From: Coffea arabica
Taxonomy: Eukaryota; Streptophyta; Magnoliopsida; Gentianales; Rubiaceae
Assembly (NCBI RefSeq): GCF_036785885.1
Contig: NC_092317.1
Span: 9,116,501-9,180,500 of the forward strand
DNA length: 64,000 nt
Direction: 5' to 3'
Part shown: positions 11,823-23,056 of the stretch, one piece after another
How the letters are laid out: the number at the start of each line of letters is the position of its first letter
Position numbering within the stretch: position 1 is the stretch's first letter
Notes under the pieces: generated by a model
Seen by the model: the letters and a program-made list of their open reading frames with translations, nothing else
What the model was told of the DNA's origin: nothing
Databases searched by the model: none
Program-made: the position numbers and the translations under genes

Positions 11823-14800
11823 TCAAGAAGATGCATCCAGATTTGGTGGTGCTTCTGGGTAAGATAGACTAAAGGATGGAAGGAGCCAGCCTCTTTCTTT
11901 AGCATACTCCAGATAGAAACCAAATTTGTCCTTGGCATTTGGAATGTCGAGTGCCAGATCGTCAAGTCCATCCTTGATCCTTCCATACCCTTTGGTCATC
12001 TGATTGATAGTAATCAGCCCCTCATTGAAACCCTCTTGGAGCAAATCCAGCATCCTATCATTCTTCTTCTCCATTGCCATTACCAGAGCTTTCTTCACTA
12101 CCTCATGATTGAAGAAGGGCATAGCAAGATCCCGAATGCATTGACAAGCTTCACTGACAACACCTCCACTTTCATATTCTTCAAGGAGCTTCAGTATCTT
12201 ATCCTTGGCATCTTCCACAGCCCAGCCAGTCCCGCCACCCCAACACCTCAGAATCCTCTCTCCACCATGACGTGCAGCTACAAGTGATCGAGCCATACGG
12301 ACAGTTTCAGTCCCGCTACATTTTGGTGGCAGCCTGCTGGCTATCTCTTCCAAATTCAGTGGAGCAAGGACATCATCAATAACAGCCCTAGCCAGGAAAA
12401 GAGCAAGTTCATTTGAAGCATCTAAAATGTCCAGCGCTGTGTCTTCTGCAGATTCCAACAGCAAGACAAAACCATTAACTATGTCTTCAGTTGAAAAAAT
12501 CTCAATATGCAGAGCAGAGAGTAATATGGAGGCCATCTCCTTTTCTCTGTTCTTCCGATCCATGGCAAGGGTGATGAGCTTCTTCAAAAATATCGGGTTA
12601 AACTCAGGTGCCGCAAGATCTTCCAGACTCCGAATTAATTCAGGAATATCATCCGATAGAAAGTACTCATGAATTATGGTAACCACCTCTTTTTTGTATC
12701 GTCTCAACTTCTCATCATCTTTGTCCTGCACCTCCCCATCTTTACCTGAGGATTTCAGGAAAGATGCATCAAGCCATCCTTCAGATATTGCCACAGGCAC
12801 CAAAGACTGGAACAATGTCTTGGCAGAAGGAATATCAAGGGCAAGGTCATCAAGGCTCTCAGCTAGGCGAACAAAACCCTTAACCATTTGACTGGAACTT
12901 ATCAAACCTTCCTCAGCAGCCTCTTTTAATAACTTCCTAATGAGTGGTTCTGCTGTACGAATCTCCATGGCTAGAACCAAAGCTCTCTTCACAACTTCAT
13001 GATGGAAAAATGAAACTCCCAACTGCCTAATGCACCTACAGGCTTCAGAGGTATCTCCACTCTCAACATATTCCCTCAAAAGGTCAGCTATCTTTTTCTT
13101 CACTTCCTCCACAGTGAGATGGGTGCTACCACCCCACCGCCTCTCTACAAGTTCAGCATGATGTGGAGCAGAGAGATAGCTTTTCTCAGCAGTTTGCAGG
13201 ACTTGAAGTCCTTTTGAGGATTCTGGAAGAGTTTTCCCTGCCCTTGTGATGAATGCTGGAGGGAGAATGTCATCAACCACAGCTCGAGCTACAAATAAGG
13301 CAAGAATGTCAACTGCATCCAGAATGTCAACTTCAAGATCATCAGCAGACTCCAACAGCAAGAAAAAACCCTGACTAATCTGGGCTGAGCTGATAACATC
13401 AGCATAAAGAGCTGAAAGCAAAACTGAAGCCATTTCTTTCTCCTTGTCATGCCTGTCCATCGCCATAGAAACAAGTCTTTTGACAAAGTAGGGATGGTAT
13501 TCACTTGATCGTAGTTCTCTGAGGTCGGAAGCAGCTACATCAACATCACCAGTGGTGAAGTATTCCTCAATAAGGGACACTACAGCTTTCTTATATTCAT
13601 CCAATGGATCACAGACAGCGGACCCAACAAGCTCATAGGGTTCCTGTCAAAGTTAGCAGGACGAAGTAAAATAAGCCAATAATCTGAGGTACCAAGTAAA
13701 GCAATAATAACTCCATTATCATGCAGAACCCAAGCATCATCGAATAGGTAATCAACAGATAGACAGTCACCATAATTAGACCCCAAAAAAAAGGTACTTA
13801 AGAAAGAATCAGATCAGGCAGAGAAGTTACCTCCCCACTATCATAGTTGGGATCATTCCGATCAATACGGAACTCACCATCAGTATCAAGTAACTTTCCC
13901 CAGGTTCCCTTACCACCTCCTCCGTCTGATTCACAATTCATCAAAAAAAACTTTCTGAATCAAAGCCTGAAGGTACTAACCAGAATGTGAACTAAAATAA
14001 AGCATTTAAACCAGATCCAGAGCATCAGCAATACAATGTACATTTTTTGTATCCAAAATTGAGAGGAAAAACTGCTAGAAAAATTTTAAGACCAGAGTGC
14101 ATCAAACTCAGCACTGTTCACAGAATTAACGTTAATCATATTAAAAAGAAAAAATAGCACATGCCGATCATAATTTGCTTATGAGGAAATTATTTAGTAA
14201 ATTTTCAGTATTGAATTGAATATGTTTACGTTAATGTTCAAGGGTTCACTGGTGCTTGCCAAATTGGCTCATCCTGTTGTTTACCTTCCAGACTTGTGTG
14301 TCTAATACGACACAGTACCTCAAGTTAGAAGCAGTCTTATGGCTAATGATATTAAAATGAAGCTCCAGATCTCATATTCTGAAATCTATTGCAAGGGAAA
14401 ACAGCAGCGCATGAATAAAGGGAAAATCAGATGGGACAATGTCATTCATGGAGCAAAATCTCATGCAGACAGGAAAAAGGAAAGCTTCATAGTCTGCAAA
14501 CAGTACTCATAATAGCAGATACTGTGATCATGTGATGTAGAAGAAAAAGAAAAGGGAAATTTGCTACAAGGAGCTGAAATTTTGTATTTACAAGTCAGAC
14601 AAAATAGCAGTTGATACCAGTAATGACCTCAAAACTGCAAAAAAAAAAAAAAAAATAGTGAGAGTAAAAGTCCAAATTTGTCCTCGAAGACTCATTGAAG
14701 ACGCTCTGCCACGAAAAGTTGATCCCTTCCCCCCCAGCCCAAGTCTAACAAAAAGAAGAGAGAGAGTGTTTCACTGTTAACAAGTGGCACTTCATCTTAC

Positions 14801-15537
14801 CCATGGTGCAACAAATATGAAAGTGCAGAACAAAAACATCAATCACTTGATTACACTTGGTGAAAAACGTTAAAGTTACTCATGGTTACAGGCGTTTGCA
14901 TTAAAATGGGAGGGAGCAAAGCAAGTAAATATCAAATCTCCATGGTTACAGATGCTCCTTGTTGTAATGAAAACATTAACACAACTGTAAGCATCATCAC
15001 CAACCCTATGATCAGAACTTACACTTATAACTTGCTCATATTCACACCAACAGATTTAAATGCACAATGTAAGGATATTTGCACACATATATACCTGCCA
15101 TTTTCCATCTATAGAGCTTGTATCTTTATGGTATCCAAGCTCAACACAAGATTGATCAGTGCCAATTTAAACCGACACATTCAGTAGTAGCATATGTAGC
15201 AGAAACAACTAAAACCAAGCAAATAGTTAACATTCAATTCATCAATCACGGAGAACAAATCCATAACAGAACCTACTTAAGAAACCAGCAAGAATCAAGG
15301 CTTACCCTTCTTGACTCGAATGTACTTTCCGGAATGCGATCTCCGCACATGCCTAACCGAAGCCCCACCAGCCGCAGAAGCCCTGCCACCACCCAGAGCC
15401 TTTACATGATGCTCTTTCGGGGATGGAGACTTGGGAGTCGGAGAATTCAGAGATGAAGACAATATCTCCGCATTCTGAGTCGCTATTTTCAGCATCTCCC
15501 TTTGCTCCTCCGTCAAAAATCCCTCACCAGATGCCAT
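11823..15537 (-). CDS. MRF: MA3-domain translation regulatory factor (PDCD4-like, MRF family)
   Basis: Three coding exons (15537-15306, 13925-13831, 13643-11823) join in phase to 715 aa. The N terminus is Ser/Pro-rich and basic (SHSGKYIRVKKG). Four MA3 domains follow at about residues 125-235, 287-398, 424-536 and 585-697. Domains 1 and 3 open with YKK(A/E)VV.(L/I)I.EYF and domains 2 and 4 with a VE(E/D)(A/V)K.KI..LL.EY motif; the 1-2 and 3-4 linkers carry a W-G-G motif. MA3 domains bind eIF4A. Plant proteins with four of them are the MRFs, reported to connect TOR-S6K signalling with translation. All four domains look complete and the large last exon is uninterrupted. A 5'UTR intron is likely (donor GAG/GTGATT near 15,965, acceptor GATAG just before the ATG). 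Best matches by memory are At5g63190 and At3g48390. Confidence 0.93.
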
Positions 15538-15965
15538 TTCTTACCTATCAAACAAACCCTACACCACAAAAATATCAAATCAAAATAAACAAAAACTTCA
15601 ATAGGACACAATCCTACAAAGAATCCAGTAATAAAAATCCAACCCACTCAAACGAAAAGCAAAAATAAAACATAAATCAGAAAATCTTCGAAAACCAAAA
15701 AATTATTCAAAACAAAAAAAATCTATCCACACTCAAACATGCATTTCCCAGAAAACTCTAATCAATCAATTCAAAGGAAAAAACTTACTAAATAATCCAA
15801 ATCACTCAAAGCAAAATGCAAAACAAAACATAATCAGAAAATCTTCAAAACCAGAAACACACACACACACAAAAGAAAACAGCTACGGATACTCGAGACA
15901 CATTTTCCACAAAATTCCAATAATCCTATATAAATTGAGAGGAAAAAAATTACTAAAAAATCACC

Positions 15966-16180
15966 TCAGAGCGAACTCAGGAAAAAGAGAGAGCCGGAGT
16001 TTCCAGCGTTATCTTGGCTCGGATCTCGAGCCAAGACAGCAGAAAACCGCAGAAGAAAACCAGAACCAAATCCCAATCGATCCTCCTTATCGCCGTCTTT
16101 TCCAGTTTTCCCCACACACACACACAGCAACACACTCTACTGTGTGTTCCTGTTTCTCCCTATATATATAAACCCTAGAG
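15966..16180 (-). promoter_or_regulatory. MA3 gene 5'UTR exon, TATA box and telo-box
   Basis: Reading the minus strand toward the gene, a TAGGGTTT (telo-box, AAACCCTA on plus at 16,169-16,177) runs straight into TATATATATA (16,161-16,170). The 5'UTR exon then extends to the donor near 15,966. The telo-box is a known cis element of plant translation-machinery genes, which suits an MA3 translation regulator. Functionality is inferred. Confidence 0.5.
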
Positions 16181-16840
16181 AAATGATACCATATCCAATC
16201 CCCCCTCTATCTGTATATATCTATATCTATATATGTATTTTTTATATTGACAACGAGAGATGAAAGCGAAGAGAGAGAAAATCTGAAGAGAGAGAAAGTA
16301 AAAGACAGAAAAAAAAGGGAAAGGAAAAAGAAATGGATGAATTTTCTGGAGTTATATATATATTACGAACTGCTCCTGCTGCTGAGAGGGAGAGAGAGAG
16401 AGAGAGGAGAGGAGGCCGCTATTCTGCTAAATGCTAATGCCAATGGAACGGAGGTTGCTGCTGGTGGTATTATAGAACTGGAACCGGATGGGCTCTCTTT
16501 GACACGTCAGCTCCTGGGTCGAGCTTTGTACACGTGGTTTTGGATTTCTTTCTTCGGTTGTGGCGCGGGCCCGGGTTTTTTTGGGTTTTTCGATTTCTCT
16601 TGCGGCTTCGGCCTTTCGGGTTTTCTTTCTTTCTTTTTTTTTTTTGGCTTTTGGTTTTGGATGTGAAGTTACGGAAGGGCCCCTGGGTTTGGTGGGGTAG
16701 TGGGCTTGGATTTGTTTAACTGTACATGAGTGGATGAGTTTGGGGAACTGCAGGCTGGTTTAATCAATTGTACCGTGTGCATTAATGGTTGTACCTTTTA
16801 GTGGTGATGCGTGTTTAACGGTGACAATGAAAGGTCATTT
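16181..16840. other. upstream flank of the MA3 gene
   Basis: It contains an (AG)n run near 16,388-16,410 and a GC-richer, T-rich stretch at 16,540-16,720. Open frames here are low complexity (Gly/Phe- or Arg/Glu-rich) and are not credible proteins. It probably holds distal promoter sequence. Confidence 0.4.
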
Positions 16841-16849
16841 CCCCGTTTT

Positions 16850-18150
16850 GGACGGTGATTAGAAAGGTCTCATGGAGAATTTCTTGAGTGGATCCGGTCT
16901 ATGGCTTCACTCGTGAACCTTGTGATTATTAATGTGTGTCGAGAAAAATCAATACGACACCGTGTGATATCAACGTGATCACATCGAGGACTTGAATGAT
17001 ACATCGAGGACTTGAATGATACATGTTTTTATGATGACATGGTACCTTATTTAGCCCCTTTCCTTTCCTGTTGTAATTTTAAATGTACGGTCTTATCTTT
17101 AGTTTTTGCAACAACCTCCCTTAAGATTATCATAATTATGAGCTTGCCTTTTAGGCCTTGAAATCATGGCGAAACGGTTTTCTGATTACAAGACAGCAAA
17201 TATTTCCTAATTTGTAATATTAGCATAAAAAACTAGTGTTTCACTTCCATTAATGGATGCGATTATGGATGGACAATGGATAGCAGAAGAGATTACTGAG
17301 AAGTATTTATAACAGTACAGTAGGATCAAAAATGGAAAATAACAAAGCTTTTGACTGAATTGTGCTTCCGATTGCATGCATACTAGAAAAATTTTAGTAG
17401 CGTGTAACGATTGAACCTCTGGTTTATGATCAATGGCTTTATCTATGCATTTCTCCACTCTGGAAGGTGATTAGAAAAGCTTCATGAAATTTCATACGTA
17501 GAACTACTCTGTCGGTAAGGCTTGTAGCTATTGATGTGTTATACCCTATTGGTGAACCTTGTAATTATCGATATGTTATATTTGATCGGTGACCCCTGTA
17601 ACTATCGATGTTTCAAATTTTATAGGTGAACCTTGTAACTATCATACATCATAAACATTAATACTATGACATCATGTGATATTAACTTATCTATCGTCAA
17701 CGTTCATACCTCTCTATAATATCGTCAACGTTCATGTATCAAAACCATGAACGATTGTAGCGAACATGCATCAAAATCTTGGGTGATCATAGTAAAGACT
17801 TGTACGACATGTGTTTCTATGATGTAATACTACATATTTAGCCCTTTTTCCCCCAAGCCAGATGAAAATTTCGAAAGCACTATCTTATTTTTCATTAAAT
17901 TGCAACAGCCTCCCTTAAGACTTTCACATTTATGACCCTTTAGACTTTGAATTCATCGAGAGTTCTTTTTATGTTACATGACGGTAAATCTTTCCAAATA
18001 AAAGGTAGTATGTCATTTCTAATGGATGCCATTACGAATAAACGATGGATTGGACGATATATTACTACAAACTAGTTATAATAACTGACAGGATAGTGGT
18101 TCTGATTTCATACAAAAGTTATAGAGGAGGTCTATGTAATTATATCAAAC
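16850..18150. repeat. diverged direct duplication of about 0.6-0.7 kb, two copies
   Basis: Copy 1 runs about 16,850-17,455 and copy 2 about 17,460-18,150. Both open with GG.(C/A)GGTGATTAGAAA and contain GTGAACCTTGT.A(T/C)TAT. Both then have a TATTTAGCCC.TTT segment, a CCTTTTAG.C(T/C)TTGAA segment and an AATGGATGC.ATTA(T/C)G segment in the same order. Divergence is substantial. No protein is encoded. A 20-base unit (ACATCGAGGACTTGAATGAT) is itself doubled at about 16,981-17,020. Confidence 0.55.
17514..17650. repeat. degenerate 37-bp minisatellite, about 4 units
   Basis: Units built on GGTGAACCTTGTAACTATCG begin at 17,514, 17,551, 17,588 and 17,624, giving spacings of 37, 37 and 36 bases. It lies inside copy 2 of the larger duplication; copy 1 has a single such unit, so the array probably expanded after that duplication. 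Confidence 0.6.
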
Positions 18151-19025
18151 CTCATGCATGGGAAGGTCAATGAAATTAACCGCTGATCAGTTGTTGGTTC
18201 ATTTGGATAAACATATAGCTGAGTAGTGAATAGTAGTACTTCATCTGGACCAAAAGAAAACCGTAAATTCATCTCATAGTATGAGATTACGTGCAAAAAG
18301 TTATTGCATGGGAAGCACAGCCATTATAAAATCATAATCGAAGTACATTATTCAAAGGATAGGAGGAACAGATTCTGATGGAGGATTAATAAACAGGTGG
18401 TTAGTGGGTATTGGACTTTGATGCTAGGTCAGTTGAGTGATAGACGGAAGTTTTTGTCCCGACCTTGACTTCCATGGCATTTTTTCTTTCTGTTCTTGGT
18501 CAATTTTCTTGCAATTCTATCACTAGAAAGCCTACCCGGACTGAATTGCAGTCAGAAAACATCAAAATTTTGAATTTGAAAATGTGTATAGGACTACTAT
18601 AACAGAAGGGTGTGTTTTAAGGTCATTAAATTTCCTATAGTGATGGAACTACTGATGCGTTGTTACGCTGCTTTGCCATTTGATATATTATATCTTTCCA
18701 AATGTAATTAATGAGCATCATTACTGTGGACAAAAGAAAGTTGCTCTCTTTCTTTTAAGTACAAGTGAAATAGACACACCTTATGTGTGTAAATTAAAAC
18801 AAAATATTCTTAAGGAGAAAAGTTGAAAGTTGTTCGTGTGAGATGATTATTGAAGGTTTTATTGGGCTTGTATTTTTTTTTCGCAGATAATGTGGTAGTT
18901 ACTAGTTTGTCATTTATTGTAAATGAGGTGAAGAAGAAGATAATTTAAAAAGTGACCCAAAAAAACGAAAAACGAAAAACTTAAAACCACTAGAGATAGA
19001 AGCCTTCTCCCATTTCTTTTTAAAT

Positions 19026-19098
<73 letters not shown>

Positions 19099-20100
19099 AA
19101 GCTTGTAGGTGACTGTAATTTTTCATTTGCCATCTTTGGGATAATTTAGGTGGGGAAAAAATCAAATGCAAGTGATTAAGCCAAATGTGCAACGTTACAA
19201 TGTATAGTTGAGTTAGGTTTGACTATTGTGTCCTCTCATTTGCAATTGACTTATATTCCACGTGATTATCAAGCTTTTAAGTGGTGTTTAAACCACTTAC
19301 AAATGTAATTGCAATACTCTTTATCTTCTTTTATAATTGTTGGGTAGCTTTTATAACTACAATAATAGAAGGTCTTAATGCTAAAAATGATTGGTTGAGG
19401 AAGTATTTAATAATGAACATGATTGGTTTTGGTTCATATTTCTAATCTGTTACAAATATATTTGTAGTGCTCTTCAACTTGACAATAATGGAGGCTTTTA
19501 ATATTGAAGAATGTTGCTTCAAGTGCTTGCGCTCAATCTTTTGTTATGGGTGTTTGAACATGTATGCTCATTTACATTCTCTTTTTCTGGAGCTTTGGAT
19601 ATTTAGAACTGTGAGTTTTCTATTGCAATATTTTCTCAATATCTATTGTATGAATATGGGCATTTCATTATGGAATACATGATATATACATATGAATATC
19701 CATAGGAATCTTTATACATTTTCTAACTATATTTCCAAAATTTGATGTTCGTGACTGCAGGTGGTTAAACTGCGACTAAAGATTATCTATTGACTGCAAT
19801 TTCATGACCAAGGTAGGATCTAAATTTGACCTTATAGTTGATACATGTTAATTGTTGATTGGATATGGCTATGATTGTATTATAATGGTATTTATAGTAA
19901 CAAAGGTAATGATGCTTTTGCTATTGTTGTTGTGGTATGATGTTATTATTTACTACAATCCTATTTCTTTTACTTATAAATTTGTTTTCCTTTATAAGTT
20001 TGTTGATTTGGCCAATTTACTTATAATTTCATGCACTTCAACTAATGCAATTAAACAAATTACCATGCAGTTCTAATTCTACTATCTTTTTTATAAATTT
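18151..20100. other. intergenic, no gene seen
   Basis: AT-rich sequence without recognisable coding exons. It contains the long (TA)n tract listed separately. Short open frames near 19,467 and 19,852 are of AT-driven composition and were not accepted as genes. Confidence 0.45.
19029..19096. repeat. (TA)n microsatellite, about 33 units
   Basis: An uninterrupted TA dinucleotide tract of about 68 bases. Such tracts are unstable in length, and the assembled length may be inexact. Confidence 0.9.
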
Positions 20101-20205
20101 ATTTGAATAAATATTTTATCACATAGGTTAAAACTCCCGCGCTTAGTGACTGCTTCCCCCTTAGTTATTATTTTATATTATATTTTATATATCCTTATAC
20201 TATGT

Positions 20206-20672
20206 AAGAATGAGTTTGGGTCAAAGAATGGCTTTGAATTTCAACCGTAAGAGTAGGGGCATTTTGGGATTGTAAGGTTGTTTTGAATGTAGTTATAACG
20301 TTGAGTGCTACTTAAGATAGCATGTGTATTTTTATATTTACTGAAATGTTCTTGTGATTTGTTCAAAGTTTTAGGTATTTTGGGAATGTGTGATTATGTG
20401 GTTGTCTTTTCTACAATGGATATAACCCATGATAGCATATAAGAATGAGTTTGGGTCAAAAAATGGCTTTGAATTTCAACCGTAAGAGTATGGGCATTTT
20501 GGGATTGTAAGGTTGTTTTGAATGTAGTTATAACGTTGGGTACTACTTAATATAGCATGTGTATTTTTATATTTACTGAAATGTTCTTGTGATTTGTTCA
20601 AAGGTTTGGGTATTTTAGGAATGTGTGATTATGTGGTTATCTTTTCTATAATGGGTATAACCCATGATAGTT
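20206..20672. repeat. tandem duplication, two 235-bp copies
   Basis: AAGAATGAGTTTGGGTCAAA begins at 20,206 and again at 20,441. The two units are near-identical through ATAACCCATGATAG, with only scattered substitutions, so the duplication is fairly recent. It is non-coding and lies inside the Helitron-like region. Confidence 0.85.
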
Positions 20673-23056
20673 TCTTTATTGGTGTAATTATTTAAATGTC
20701 CTTATAGAGGCATTTATTGGCATGTGTTAGTTAAATTATAAGTAATATCAATTATTACCATTGCTTTACTGTTATAACTTGAAGACATTCAAATACCATT
20801 TTCATCTCAATTAAAGCATTTATTAAGGAATTTATGACTAAGCATCAGTTTCATCTTCATTTCTTCAAAAGTCCTCTCCTTCACATTCTTCCGTTATGTT
20901 CCTTTCATCTTCCAGTAAATACTTATTTGTATTGCCATTGTACTCTAGATTTCAATATGGTTTTATGCTGAAACTATTCTTGGTGGTTTAGCTTGAGGTG
21001 AGCTTTTATTATTTTTTATGGTATGATTTGCTTTGTAAAATCATAGTTTCTATTGTGAGCTAAATGCTTCTATTCCGAAATTAGATACTTTGTTAGCGTA
21101 ATTTAGTGTTAATATTTTTTCCACAAATTTGGTTGTAGTGTACAATTTAAACGGTGTGATTTTGTTGGAATAGGTTTGGAGCAACAATGAGAAAAAAGTT
21201 TTTGCATGGAGTATTTGGAACAAGGTAGGCCAAAATACTACTGCAATTGATACATTATGGTGTGGTTTATACTGCAATTGATTTTTCTACTGCAATTGAA
21301 TTGTTTGAATGGTGTGATTTTTATCTAATTGTTTGCTTTGGTAATAAGGTGATTCATTTATGCAATTGATTTTGGTGATAGTTAGATTCCGAGTCATTTT
21401 GAATTGGTAGTTAATACTTTGTCCTACTGATTTGAGTTTGTATCAAAGTTTATTGTTTCATGTATTCATTTGTATATTTGCTTAAGCTATTCATCAAAGT
21501 ACTTGACTTGAATGTGGATGATTGGAAGGTTGTAACCAATAAAGAATAACTACCAATAAGAATTGAAATCCCAAGTAAATCTACCTCCAAAAGTCAAACA
21601 AGTAGTTTGCCAAGTCCTTTCCCCCTTAGTTGCAATTTTCGCACTGATGATCAAATTCTGAACGTTGCAATCATGTTGTTCCGTAGACCTTTTAGTACAT
21701 TTGGAATTCTCCTAACTGTTGGGAACTTGGTGGAGCTCCTATTATTTTAGATTGTCTATTTAGACTGTTAAATCATTGCAATGCACACAATTTTCTAACG
21801 ATTATTTTCCTGTTCAGTTCTTTTTCTTAGTTTCCTGTTTGGAGATGAAAGTTCCTATAGACATTTAAACAGCAATATAATTTATTCTTCTGCCTTTATG
21901 ACTTCATAAGTGCATTTTTTATGCAATATTTGTCCAGGGAAAGAGTTTCTTGAAGATGATAAAATACGAAGACTCATGCTTTATGCTGGTGCTAAACACG
22001 TTTTACATAAGGTTTCAAATTCTAGCTTCTTTAGTATTGAACAATGAATTCCAAACTTTCTTTGTCGTATTTGATGATTATTTCTTTTTAAAATGTACTA
22101 TTATTTGTTTGTTGGTAGTAGTAGCTTGCGAATCTTGATTTTCACCAGTGTGATTTGATTCTATTCTTGGTATCATTTTGTTGTGTACAAGAATCAGATA
22201 GTACTATCCAATGTCATCTATTGTTAAGCACAATCATTTCTATGTATTATTTCTTCCTGTTAAAATACATTTTTTTCCTGTCTGGATAGTCTTATGCTTC
22301 TCATTTCTAAGTTGGGGATATTCCTCTTCTGTTTGCTCAGGGTCTGCAGGAAGTTGCAATAGTCAAGTTTCATTGTTCATTGTCTGACTCATAATATCTT
22401 TTGCGAAAGTGAAGGTTTTGCTCTGGGAGAATGTAGAGAATGATTTGGAGAAATTAAAACTGAGATTTTAATCTAATAATATATCTAGCAATTTTTCAGT
22501 TCTCAACATATCTACAAGATAACAAAGACAATGCAAGGAAAGCTACTACTACTACAACAGACAACTACCATGTGCAATACAAACTAAATGCAGCAGCGTA
22601 CTACTTTACTTTCATGTAAATATGAGTACCCGTTAGGGAATGAAATTTATGGATTTCGTTTTTACTCAATCTTCCATTCTTACGAAGTTTAATATATAGT
22701 TATCATTAATCTTTTCATGGTTATCTTTCTATTATTAAAAATTAGTTTTCCATGCTAACAATAGTATATTGTGAGAAGAAATAGCCATCAAATAATGAGA
22801 AGCAGTTACTATTGCAAACCAGAAATAGTCCATAAAGTAGGGGAATTTGAACAGTAGTAATAGTCCATAAAGGAAAGATTGGAGTGAAGAAAGAGAGTAA
22901 TTGCTGTAGTTCTGACTCCATGGAGTCTCTTATTTAGTGATAGTAATAGTAGTAGACAACCTTTAAACGAAACTGTGATGGTGTCCCTAATAGCAAGCTT
23001 ATTAGATTGCAGCCTTTATTATAGTTATGGTGTCCCTAATAGGCAGCCTTAAGTAC

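Noticed and set aside
16247-16666. 139-codon plus-strand frame in the MA3 upstream region
   Set aside because: Starts in AG-rich repeats and ends in Gly/Phe-rich low complexity; it overlaps the promoter of a confident gene and has no family resemblance.
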